NCBI GenBank assembly: GCA_023413645.1
Contig: JAEZPN010000067.1
Span: forward strand, 1-14,688
Direction of reading: 5' to 3'
Source of the DNA: Bacteroidota bacterium
Lineage (GTDB): Bacteria > Bacteroidota > Bacteroidia > Bacteroidales > Rikenellaceae
DNA length: 14,688 nt
Each line of letters starts with the position of its first letter. Position 1 is the first letter of the stretch. The notes beneath the pieces are model-generated. The model saw only the letters and a list, made by a program, of their open reading frames with translations. It was not told where the DNA came from and did not search any database. The position numbers were made by a program, and so were the translations under genes. Positions 6,460-13,654 of the stretch are shown here, piece after piece.

Positions 6460-7728
6460 ATGGAAAACCTTACACCGACATCCGAGCAGAGTCTCACGCT
6501 CCTCGATCTACAGCGCATGGTACGCGCCACGCTGGAGAGTCGCTTTCGCGACCCTCTGTGGATTAGTGCCGAGATCTCGGAACTAAAGGTCAACCGCACG
6601 GGGCACTGCTACCTCAACCTCGTTGAGAAGGGTGCTACGGATGGTGCTCCACGTGCTGAGGCACGTGCCGTTATATGGAAGTCGGCATACCTGCCCATGA
6701 CCTCGATGTTCGAGGCAGCAACGGGCACTACACTCCGCGCAGGACTTCGCGTTTTGGTGCGTGTCGTTGTTAGCTACCACGAGATATATGGCTTCTCACT
6801 GCAGATTATAGACCTCGACCCACGCTACACTCTTGGCGAGGTTGAGCGCCGTCGCCGTGAGACCATAGCTCGCCTACAGCAGGATGGCGTGTGGGACATG
6901 AACCGCGAATTAGCCCTTCCCCGCCCCACGCTACGCATAGCAATCGTATCGAGCGACACAGCAGCTGGTTATCAAGACTTTATGAACGAACTTTGTCGCA
7001 ACTCATATCGCTTCACGACCACCCTATTCCGCAGCCTTATGCAGGGTGATGCTGCCGAGGAGAGCATCGTTGCGGCACTTAGAACTATTGCTGAGAGGGA
7101 GGAAGAGTTCGACGTTGTAGTCATCATACGTGGTGGTGGTTCGACAAGCGACCTCGCCCTTTTCGACTCATACCTAATCGCCTCGCATGTCGCACAATTC
7201 CCCTTGCCCATCTTCTCGGGCATAGGCCACGACAAAGATATCTCGGTTGTAGATATGGTCGCCCACACCTCGCTTAAGACACCTACGGCTGTGGCTACGA
7301 AGCTTGTAGAAATGGCAGACTACGAGATGACCTTGGTCGAAAATTTCGCCACCGACATCGCCTACCTCGTTGAGAGTAGGCTCCAAAACGAGGCTATGCG
7401 CATCTACACGCTCGGCACAGATATAGAGCGCCTTGCTACGGGTTTCATTAACGACTCATTAAATCGCATCGAGCTCATTAACAATAACATACACAACCGC
7501 ATCGAGCTAATCCTATCGACCGAGCAACGAAGGCTTGACGAGGCGGAACGAGCGCTCGAGAGCTACTCCATCGACAATATCCTACGCCTCGGCTTTGCCG
7601 TAGCCCGCAACCAGGATGGCGCAATTAGGAGCATCGCCAACACTCGCATAGGCGAGAGTGTTGATATAGAACTTCTCGATGGCGTGGTAGGCGCAGAGAT
7701 AAAGAGTATAACACCGAAAACAGAGTAA
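6460..7728 (+). CDS. xseA: Exodeoxyribonuclease VII large subunit
   Basis: XseA is the catalytic subunit of exonuclease VII, which degrades single-stranded DNA from either end in repair and mismatch correction. The 422-residue length is normal. An N-terminal OB-fold spans about 17-118 (LWISAEISELKVNRTGHCYL). The catalytic domain follows, with IAIVSSDTAAGYQDF at 160-174, IIRGGGSTSDLALFD at 222-236, FSGIGHDKDISVVD at 252-265 and LKTPTAVATKLVEM at 272-285. These match the conserved GRGGGS and GHExD blocks of the family. The C-terminal 130 residues are helical and coiled-coil, the region that binds XseB subunits. It starts 11 bases after the preceding gene, and xseB follows after 10 bases, which is the usual partner order. 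Confidence 0.96.
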   Translation: MENLTPTSEQSLTLLDLQRMVRATLESRFRDPLWISAEISELKVNRTGHCYLNLVEKGATDGAPRAEARAVIWKSAYLPMTSMFEAATGTTLRAGLRVLVRVVVSYHEIYGFSLQIIDLDPRYTLGEVERRRRETIARLQQDGVWDMNRELALPRPTLRIAIVSSDTAAGYQDFMNELCRNSYRFTTTLFRSLMQGDAAEESIVAALRTIAEREEEFDVVVIIRGGGSTSDLALFDSYLIASHVAQFPLPIFSGIGHDKDISVVDMVAHTSLKTPTAVATKLVEMADYEMTLVENFATDIAYLVESRLQNEAMRIYTLGTDIERLATGFINDSLNRIELINNNIHNRIELILSTEQRRLDEAERALESYSIDNILRLGFAVARNQDGAIRSIANTRIGESVDIELLDGVVGAEIKSITPKTE

Positions 7729-7738
7729 AAACCGCTAT

Positions 7739-7939
7739 ATGGCAAAGAAAACAACTATCAGCTATGCTGAGGCAGTAAAGGAGCTGGAGCATATTTTGGA
7801 GAATCTACGCAGTGGCAAGGTCGAGATTAACGAGCTCGCCCCCACAGTTAAGCGTGCCAACGAGCTTGTGGAGGAGTGCCGTCGTCAGCTCGCCCTCACA
7901 CGTGAGGAGCTCAACAAGATAACCGCACCAACCCTCTAA
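7739..7939 (+). CDS. xseB: Exodeoxyribonuclease VII small subunit
   Basis: 66 residues, a short two-helix protein as usual for XseB, with SYAEAVKELEHILENLRSG (8-26) followed by VEINELAPTVKRANELVEEC (28-47). Several copies bind the C-terminal helices of XseA and regulate its activity. Placement directly after xseA, 10 bases apart, supports the call. Confidence 0.93.
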   Translation: MAKKTTISYAEAVKELEHILENLRSGKVEINELAPTVKRANELVEECRRQLALTREELNKITAPTL

Positions 7940-7943
7940 CGCT

Positions 7944-8726
7944 ATGCTTAAGGGGGCTATACGCTGGGCTTTGAACCACATCCCGCGCAGCTGGTTGCAG
8001 CGCATGGCGGGGTGGGCTGTTCCCGTCATGGGCTTGGGTTACCTCGGTCGTGGCAGGGAGTGCCCCATATGTGGTGCTCGCCGCCGTAAGTTCCTACCCT
8101 ACGGCTACGTCACCTCGCGCGAAGATGCCCTTTGTCCGCGCTGCCTGTCGTTGGAGCGCCACCGCCTGATATGGCTCTGGTTGGAGCGACATAGCGACCT
8201 CTTTGCTTCACACCCCCACATACTACATATCGCCCCCGAGGTGTCGCTCATGCGCCACTTCAAACGCCACTACAAAGAGTGCAATGAGCGATACACGACT
8301 GCCGACCTCGAGTCGCCACTTGCCGATATGCACTTCGACGTGCAACATATCCCACTCGAGGCTCGTTCTATAGATGTGGTCATCTGCAACCACCTCTTGG
8401 AGCATGTCGTCAATGACAGGGTCGCACTTGCGGAGCTGTACCGCATACTGAAACCTGGAGGCTGGGGCATAATGCTTGTGCCGGAGGATAGGTCACGAGC
8501 TACGACCTTCGAGGACGACACCATCACCGATGCCAAGGAGCGCACACGCCTCTTTGGCCAGTACGACCACCGCCGCGTCTATGGCCGCGACTACGACCTA
8601 CGCCTCGCCGAGGCAGGATTTATCGTCGAGCGCATCGCCGTTAGCGACCTACTCAGCCCCGAGGAGCGAATACGCCATGCCGTGGGCAACGACGACCTTG
8701 TGGTGGTACGCAAACCTAACGAATAA
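7944..8726 (+). CDS. Class I SAM-dependent methyltransferase with N-terminal zinc ribbon
   Basis: 260 residues. A four-cysteine zinc ribbon at C40-x2-C43 (CPICG) and C64-x2-C67 (CPRC) is followed by SLERHRLIWLWLE and a class I (type 11) methyltransferase fold. The SAM-binding motif I is degenerate: ILHIAPEVS (93-101) in place of the usual V-L-D-x-G-x-G. The acidic residue at the end of strand 2 is D121 (TTADLE). The fold continues with DVVICNHLLEHV (144-155) and ILKPGGWGIMLVPE (168-181). The HIAPE form of motif I is shared by a subgroup of zinc-ribbon methyltransferases often found in glycan or surface-polysaccharide loci. Target unknown. The N-terminus is hydrophobic at about 22-34 but is not a convincing membrane anchor. 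It sits 4 bases after xseB and 12 before the RelA/SpoT gene. Confidence 0.82.
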   Translation: MLKGAIRWALNHIPRSWLQRMAGWAVPVMGLGYLGRGRECPICGARRRKFLPYGYVTSREDALCPRCLSLERHRLIWLWLERHSDLFASHPHILHIAPEVSLMRHFKRHYKECNERYTTADLESPLADMHFDVQHIPLEARSIDVVICNHLLEHVVNDRVALAELYRILKPGGWGIMLVPEDRSRATTFEDDTITDAKERTRLFGQYDHRRVYGRDYDLRLAEAGFIVERIAVSDLLSPEERIRHAVGNDDLVVVRKPNE

Positions 8727-8738
8727 AACTACAACACT

Positions 8739-10964
8739 ATGAATAGCAGTGTATTAGATAGATATAACGATTTCCGCAAACTTGTTGCAAACACCTTTTC
8801 CGTGCATAGCACTGAGATGGTCGATAGCGCCCTATGCTTCGCAAGCGAGGCCCTCGAGGGCTTCGGTGCACGCCGCTATGACAACAACCCCATGCTCGAC
8901 CATGGTGTCGCCGTGGCACGCATCGTGGCAGAGGAGATTGGCTTGGGACGCAACTCCACCATCGCCGCTATTGTTCACGACGTTGTGCGCATCGCCACTC
9001 AGCACCACTCCGAGCGCCTGGAGGAGTATAGCGCCACCATACGCCGCGACTATGGCGAGGAGGTGCTCGGCATCGCCCTTGCGTTGTGCAAGATTTCGGA
9101 TATCAAGCTCAAGGCATCAAAGGAGCAGGCGTCGGACTTCCGCGACATGATAGTATCCTACTCCGAGGACCCCCGTGTGATACTCATCAAGCTCGCCGAC
9201 CGCCTCGAGGTCATGCGCTCGCTCGACCTATTCCCCGAGAAGAAGCGTCGCACCAAGAGCTGGGAGAGCCTCAACCTATATGCCCAGATTGCACATAAGC
9301 TCGGTTTGTATAGCATCAAGAGCGAGTTGGAGGACCTATCATTGAAATATCTGGAGACGGAGACATATAACCATATCGTTCACGAACTCAAGGAGAGCGA
9401 GGCGGAGCGCATGGCATTCATCGAGCGCTTCCTAACCCCCGTGCGTGCACTTTTGGACCGCGATGGCATCAAGTACCACATCAAGAGCCGCACCAAGTCT
9501 GTCTTTTCAATCTTCCAGAAGATGCGCAAGCAGAAGGTTGGCTTCGACGGTGTCTACGATATCTTCGCACTCCGCATCATTATAGATTGCCCCCGCGAGA
9601 GCGAGAAACGCCTCTGCTGGACCGTTTTTTCACACGTTACAGACCTCTACACCCCCAACCCCGAGCGTATGCGCGACTGGATATCTATCCCCAAGTCGAA
9701 TGGTTACGAGTCGTTGCACACCACCGTCGTTACGGAGGATGGCCGCTGGGTGGAGGTGCAGATACGCACCGAGCGCATGGACGAGGTTGCCGAGCGCGGT
9801 ATCGCAGCACACTGGCGCTATAAGGGTGTCAAGCAGGGCGGCATGGGCGCCGAGGAGTGGTTGCAGAGGCTACGCACGCTACTCGAGGATACCACCTCTG
9901 AGTCTATCGCCCGCCGCTTCGATGCTAAGCCCTCGTCGGGCGAGATATTCGTCTTTACCCCTTCGGGCGATATACGCAAGCTCCCCGAGGGCGCTACGGT
10001 TCTCGACTTTGCCTTCGACATACACACCTCACTCGGCGCAATATGCGTGGGTGGCAAGGTGGGAGGCCGCGTTGTGCCCATCAAGGAGCAGCTACATAAT
10101 GGCGACATCTGCGAGGTGCTAACGCGCAAGGACCAGACACCCAAGGCAGACTGGCTCTCGATATGCGTCACACAGAAGGCACGCACCCGCATCCGCGCCT
10201 TCTTGCGCGAGGAGCAGCAGAAGCATGCCCGCCTTGGCCGCGAGGAGTTGGAGCGTAAACTCAAAAACTGGAAGCTCGACATCGCTATAGATGAGGCTGT
10301 TGCCTACCTGTGCAAATACTATAAGGTACGCCGCGGCAACGAGCTATACACGCTTATCGCCGACCAGAAGGTCGATATTGGCGCTGTGAAGAATATCCTT
10401 ATGCAGTGGCTCTCGGGCGAGGCAGATGAGGCACGCCGCCAGGCTGCTGCCGAGGTCGAGGAGCGCAAGGCGCGCCTTAGGGAGGAGCGCGAAACCGATG
10501 CACCACGCCGTACCGATGCTCTTGTTATCGACGAGCGCATCAACAACATCGAGTACAAGATGGGCCGCTGCTGCAACCCCATCAAGGGCGACGACATCTT
10601 CGGCTTTGTGACCATCAACTCGGGCATCACCATCCACCGCAGCGACTGCCCCAACGCCCGCCGTATGCGCGAGCGCTACCCCTACCGCGTTATGGAGGCG
10701 CGCTGGAGAGATGATGCCGTGGGTGCTTTCCGCGTGACGGTTGCTATAACGGCTGCCGATGTCCCAGGCCTCGCAACGATAATTATGGATACGGCGACTA
10801 AGGAGCTCAAGCTCTCGGTGCGCGGCATCAACTACAACCCCAAGGGCGATGGCATGGCTACGGCACAGCTCACTGTCGAGGTACCCAGCAGCAGCATTGT
10901 CGATATGTTGTTGCACTCACTGCGCCGCATCAAGGGAGTAAGAAATGTATATAGAATAAACTAA
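8739..10964 (+). CDS. rsh: RelA/SpoT-family (p)ppGpp synthetase, hydrolase motif degenerate
   Basis: 741 residues, normal for a long RelA/SpoT homologue. Order of domains: HD-type hydrolase region (about 25-190), synthetase (about 240-365), TGS (about 402-465), helical region, zinc-finger-like CC block (602-640) and ACT (about 660-741). The synthetase looks active: GFDGVYDIFALRII (268-281, D274), RMRDWISIPKSNGYESLHTT (310-329) and EVQIRTERMDEVAERGIAAHW (E339 to W359). The RxKD site is RMRD, basic like bifunctional Rel enzymes. In the hydrolase part H55, H80, D81 and D154 (KLADRLE) are kept, but the catalytic E-D after HDxx is R84-I85 (HDVVRI), and the usual RLHNMR is RLEVMR. Hydrolysis of (p)ppGpp is therefore doubtful, while synthesis is expected. 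The TGS and CC-ACT regions (C611, C612, H633, C637) suggest ribosome-linked control. Confidence 0.94.
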   Translation: MNSSVLDRYNDFRKLVANTFSVHSTEMVDSALCFASEALEGFGARRYDNNPMLDHGVAVARIVAEEIGLGRNSTIAAIVHDVVRIATQHHSERLEEYSATIRRDYGEEVLGIALALCKISDIKLKASKEQASDFRDMIVSYSEDPRVILIKLADRLEVMRSLDLFPEKKRRTKSWESLNLYAQIAHKLGLYSIKSELEDLSLKYLETETYNHIVHELKESEAERMAFIERFLTPVRALLDRDGIKYHIKSRTKSVFSIFQKMRKQKVGFDGVYDIFALRIIIDCPRESEKRLCWTVFSHVTDLYTPNPERMRDWISIPKSNGYESLHTTVVTEDGRWVEVQIRTERMDEVAERGIAAHWRYKGVKQGGMGAEEWLQRLRTLLEDTTSESIARRFDAKPSSGEIFVFTPSGDIRKLPEGATVLDFAFDIHTSLGAICVGGKVGGRVVPIKEQLHNGDICEVLTRKDQTPKADWLSICVTQKARTRIRAFLREEQQKHARLGREELERKLKNWKLDIAIDEAVAYLCKYYKVRRGNELYTLIADQKVDIGAVKNILMQWLSGEADEARRQAAAEVEERKARLREERETDAPRRTDALVIDERINNIEYKMGRCCNPIKGDDIFGFVTINSGITIHRSDCPNARRMRERYPYRVMEARWRDDAVGAFRVTVAITAADVPGLATIIMDTATKELKLSVRGINYNPKGDGMATAQLTVEVPSSSIVDMLLHSLRRIKGVRNVYRIN

Positions 10965-10976
10965 CATAATACGACT

Positions 10977-11318
10977 ATGAATTTTGATGACATCCGTTGC
11001 CCCTGGGGCGACAACCTCAAGACTTGCGCTATCACTGTCTGCGACCTCGACGGCGTAGTCCTCTACCAGAACAAACGCTCTATAGAGGTTAATGGCGACG
11101 TGCGTAACAAGTCTATGATTCCTTGCCACTCTGAGCGTTCACGCCAGATTATCCAGCGCCTTATCACCAATGGCGAGAATAACGCCTACACCATTGAGAA
11201 GCGCGGCATCCGCAAACTCATCTACCAGACCCCTTGGTACGAGTCGGGCGATGTAGCGGGTCTTGTTGAGTTCTCATTGGAGATCCCCGCCGAGATGCCC
11301 CACTACGTAAGAGAGTAG
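10977..11318 (+). CDS. Small stand-alone PAS-domain protein
   Basis: 113 residues, about one PAS domain. It begins MNFDDIRCPWGDN, followed by CAITVCDLDGVVLYQNKRS (17-35, the first PAS strands and 'N' turn), a helix around CHSERSRQIIQRLITNG (50-66), and the beta-sheet end IRKLIYQTPWYESGDVAG (78-95) and LVEFSLEIPAEMPHYVRE. No output domain is fused to it. Small PAS proteins of this type are widespread in Bacteroidota and Clostridia, and their ligand and partner are generally unknown. It is the last gene of the ten-gene block, 12 bases after the RelA/SpoT gene, so it is probably co-transcribed with it, and a strong hairpin follows. It may sense a small molecule and signal to a partner protein. 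That is inference. Confidence 0.85.
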   Translation: MNFDDIRCPWGDNLKTCAITVCDLDGVVLYQNKRSIEVNGDVRNKSMIPCHSERSRQIIQRLITNGENNAYTIEKRGIRKLIYQTPWYESGDVAGLVEFSLEIPAEMPHYVRE

Positions 11319-11330
11319 TTACATAAACAA

Positions 11331-11362
11331 AAAATAGGCTGTCCGATTGGACAGCCTATTTT
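11331..11362. terminator. Bidirectional terminator between convergent genes
   Basis: A perfect 14-bp inverted repeat, AAAATAGGCTGTCC at 11331-11344 and its complement at 11349-11362, with a 4-base loop. It lies between the PAS gene (plus, stop 11318) and the RluA-type gene (minus, stop 11374). The plus transcript ends its stem in U-rich sequence, and the minus transcript runs into TTTTTTG. It can therefore stop transcription from both sides. Confidence 0.9.
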
Positions 11363-11373
11363 GCTATTGTACT

Positions 11374-12966
11374 CTAAAACTCCGCCTTGCTGGTAAGGGA
11401 GATAACCTCGCCAGAGGTGGGATGCTCGAACTCTATAGTCTCGGCATGGAGCATAAGGCGCTCGGCACTTGTGCCATATATATCATCACCAACAATAGGG
11501 GTATTCAAGCCCTCGGCATGGGCAGCATGGACACGTAGCTGGTGCGTGCGACCCGTAACGGGATAGAAGCGTATGCGCGTGCGGCCGTCAGCGTAACCCT
11601 CAACCTCAAAAATAGTATGCGCTGCGCGGCCATCCTCAGCAACCATCTGGCGGGGGCGATTTTCGTAATCGAGTTTTAAGGGCAGGCGTATTTCACCCCT
11701 CTTTTCAGCTACAACCCCCTCAAGCAGTGCAACATAGCTCTTCTTGACCGTGCGCGAGATAAACTGTTTTTGCAGCGCCTCGTGCGCCACCTTATGCTTT
11801 GCGATAACAAGGATACCCGATGTTGACTGGTCGAGACGGTGCACAATCATCGCCTCGGGGTATCGCTCCTCGGCCCACTCCTGGGCAGAGCGCACACCCG
11901 ACTTACCCCTCACCGAGAGCATGCCGCTCGGCTTATCTATAACCACAATATCGCCATCCTCCCACACGACCTTTGGCTCGGGAGGCGCAATCTCCATCAG
12001 CGGGTTGGGTTCCACCTCAAGGCCCACGAGCATATGCTTTAAAATGGGCTTGCACTTGCCGTTGCACGCGGGATAGAAGAGGCCATGCTGGCGCACCTCA
12101 CCCTTAGGCGAGGCACCCCACCAGAACTCCGCCATAGCCACGGGGCGCATACCACAGCGGTAGGCATACTGCAACAGCTTGGGCGCTGCGCACTCTCCAG
12201 CACCCGCGGGTGGCACTTGCTGTGCCGTAGGAGCAAAGAGGTCGCAGAGGTCGCGCTCCACACCCTCGGCATTAAGCATCCTAAACTCCTTGAATATCAT
12301 TGTCTGAAGCTCCGCAGAGCGCTGCTGACGCTCCTGCTTAAGCTCATCAATCTCCATCTGCAATGTTGCGAGGTGTACCGCTGCACGCTCCACGCGCTCC
12401 TTCGACGCACGCTTCAAGCGCTGTGCCTCGGCATTCTCGCGCTGCGAAGCAAGAATGAGCGCCTCCTCATCGGACACACCCTCGGCACGCTGCCTGCTAC
12501 GCAACTCCTTACCCTCCTTAAGGCGCACCTTTATAGCCTTAAGCGTCGCCTCACACTCGCGCTCGGCCTCAGCAAGGCCGCTCTTTGCAGCGAGGTACTC
12601 CTCACTCGCCTCAAGGCTCTTAATACGCTCATTTATAGCAGAAATCTCCGCCTCGCCACGCCTAAAAAACTCCCCTGGGCGCAACATATCATAGACCGCA
12701 GGGACGAAGTACGTATGACAATTACTTCCCGCGAGGTTACCCGAGAAGGCAGCCAAGAAGCCCAACTCACCCTCGGCCTCGACAACCAGGACACCGAACA
12801 TCTTACCCTTCGACAGCTCCTCATGCCACTCCTCGCGCGAGGCTATATATGCCTGCACCTCCTCTGCCGCAACCCTACACAAGGGGTGTGGCGTATAGTG
12901 GAAGGGGTATGTAAAGAGCCTCGGTAGCTCTATGCCCTCGATATTTGATGCAAAGCGGTGTAGCAT
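11374..12966 (-). CDS. RluA-family pseudouridine synthase with long coiled-coil N-terminal extension
   Basis: 530 residues from ATG at 12966. A TTG further upstream at 13014 was not used because it lies inside the promoter. The C-terminal part (about 328-530) is an RluA-type pseudouridine synthase, which isomerises uridine in RNA: VVIDKPSGMLSVRG (341-354), the catalytic motif HRLDQSTSG (376-384, D379), the TGRTHQLRVH block (471-480) and GDDIYG (493-498). The first 320 residues are an extension: an N-terminal globular part with FTYPFHYTPHPLC (18-30) and SGNLAGSN (75-82), then a coiled coil at about 103-240 rich in E, K, R and L, then a cysteine-containing segment (PACNGKC, 299-305). This long form occurs in Bacteroidota and some other bacteria. 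Target RNA unknown. It has a consensus promoter upstream and the bidirectional terminator downstream. Confidence 0.92.
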   Translation of the reverse strand: MLHRFASNIEGIELPRLFTYPFHYTPHPLCRVAAEEVQAYIASREEWHEELSKGKMFGVLVVEAEGELGFLAAFSGNLAGSNCHTYFVPAVYDMLRPGEFFRRGEAEISAINERIKSLEASEEYLAAKSGLAEAERECEATLKAIKVRLKEGKELRSRQRAEGVSDEEALILASQRENAEAQRLKRASKERVERAAVHLATLQMEIDELKQERQQRSAELQTMIFKEFRMLNAEGVERDLCDLFAPTAQQVPPAGAGECAAPKLLQYAYRCGMRPVAMAEFWWGASPKGEVRQHGLFYPACNGKCKPILKHMLVGLEVEPNPLMEIAPPEPKVVWEDGDIVVIDKPSGMLSVRGKSGVRSAQEWAEERYPEAMIVHRLDQSTSGILVIAKHKVAHEALQKQFISRTVKKSYVALLEGVVAEKRGEIRLPLKLDYENRPRQMVAEDGRAAHTIFEVEGYADGRTRIRFYPVTGRTHQLRVHAAHAEGLNTPIVGDDIYGTSAERLMLHAETIEFEHPTSGEVISLTSKAEF

Positions 12967-12984
12967 ACGGCGTGTAATTTTATG

Positions 12985-13015
12985 CAAAGTTAGAAAGTTT
13001 CGCCACAAAAGCAAA
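12985..13015 (-). promoter_or_regulatory. Consensus Bacteroidota promoter of the RluA-type gene
   Basis: On the minus strand, TTTG (13015 to 13012), a spacer of exactly 19 bases and TAACTTTG (12992 to 12985) match the -33/-7 consensus TTTG-N19-TAnnTTTG in full. Transcription should begin near 12979, leaving only about 11-14 bases before the ATG at 12966. The -33 TTTG lies within the T-rich tail of the upstream dfx terminator. Confidence 0.8.
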
Positions 13016-13042
13016 AAGAGTTCGGCGCAATGCCGAACTCTT
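13016..13042 (-). terminator. Terminator of the desulfoferrodoxin gene
   Basis: AAGAGTTCGGC (13016-13026) and GCCGAACTCTT (13032-13042) form a perfect 11-bp stem with a 5-base loop. On the minus strand it is followed by a run of T residues (TTTTT around 13017-13013). It lies 27 bases after the dfx stop codon (13069). Confidence 0.85.
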
Positions 13043-13068
13043 ACCTATATATTATTATGTCGTAACTC

Positions 13069-13443
13069 CTACAACTCCACCTTCCAGAGGCCGTGCAAAT
13101 TGCAGTACTCATAGACCGCCTTTACCTTCTCATCGCCGACGTACACCACTGCCACAGGCTCATCCTTGAGGTTTACGCGAATACCACCGCGCTCAGTCTC
13201 AACGTAGATGAATGCTATGTGGTGCGCCTCCTCCATTGGGTGGTGTACACTTCCCACCTCAACCTTGATGCGACCATCGCCAAGGTCTGTCACCACAGGA
13301 ACATGCTTCTCTCCACTTGCATCAACGGTGTTGGGGATAAGCTCCTCCATCTTCTCACCACAGCAGATTACGGGAACACGTGAATCTACGACCTTCTCTA
13401 CTACATTACCACATCTGTTACACTTATAAAATTTAGTTGCCAT
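13069..13443 (-). CDS. dfx: Desulfoferrodoxin (superoxide reductase)
   Basis: 124 residues. Superoxide reductase reduces superoxide to hydrogen peroxide, protecting anaerobes in the cytoplasm. The N-terminal desulforedoxin-like iron site has four cysteines, C8 and C11 (KCNRCG) and C27-C28 (VICCGE), which makes it a class I (two-iron) desulfoferrodoxin. The catalytic iron site matches family ligands: EKHVPV (E45, H47), SVHHPMEEAHHI (H68 and H74 by alignment) and CNLHG (C114, H117). Length and order match known desulfoferrodoxins. The gene is a single unit with its own consensus promoter upstream and a hairpin terminator downstream. Confidence 0.96.
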   Translation of the reverse strand: MATKFYKCNRCGNVVEKVVDSRVPVICCGEKMEELIPNTVDASGEKHVPVVTDLGDGRIKVEVGSVHHPMEEAHHIAFIYVETERGGIRVNLKDEPVAVVYVGDEKVKAVYEYCNLHGLWKVEL

Positions 13444-13489
13444 AATATCTTAGTCTTTATTGGTTATACATTGTTGTTGTTTTCTGTTG

Positions 13490-13520
13490 CAAAAATAGGA
13501 CTAAAATATCATAAATCAAA
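13490..13520 (-). promoter_or_regulatory. Consensus Bacteroidota promoter of dfx
   Basis: On the minus strand TTTG (13520 to 13517), a 19-base spacer and TATTTTTG (13497 to 13490) fully match the -33/-7 consensus. Transcription would start near 13484, giving a leader of about 40 bases before the ATG at 13443. The surrounding DNA is strongly AT-rich. No obvious operator palindrome was found at the start site. Confidence 0.8.
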
Positions 13521-13588
13521 ACTAAATATTTTTATACAACTATAACCTTTTATTTATATCAAGATGTTAACTTGCGGAAAATAAAAGA

Positions 13589-13616
13589 GATAGGAAGCAG
13601 ACTACCACTTCCTATC
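13589..13616 (-). terminator. Terminator of the lysS-tpiA unit
   Basis: GATAGGAAG (13589-13597) and CTTCCTATC (13608-13616) form a 9-bp stem with a 10-base loop. On the minus strand it is followed by TCTTTTATTTT. It lies about 39 bases after the tpiA stop and separates tpiA from the dfx promoter. Confidence 0.75.
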
Positions 13617-13654
13617 CCTGTAAAAAAATCTAAATAACCTTGTTATACGATTCT

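Noticed and set aside
10344..10916. Minus-strand frame of 190 codons opposite the rsh gene
   Set aside because: It is antisense to the CC and ACT region, which is clearly conserved on the plus strand.
12085..12927. Plus-strand frame of 280 codons antisense to the RluA-type gene
   Set aside because: It lies wholly opposite a gene with clear catalytic motifs and a consensus promoter. The leucine-rich product is the usual shadow of a charged, GC-biased coiled coil.
12967..13014. Upstream TTG start that would lengthen the RluA-type protein by 16 residues
   Set aside because: It lies in the -33 element of a full consensus promoter, so it would not be transcribed.
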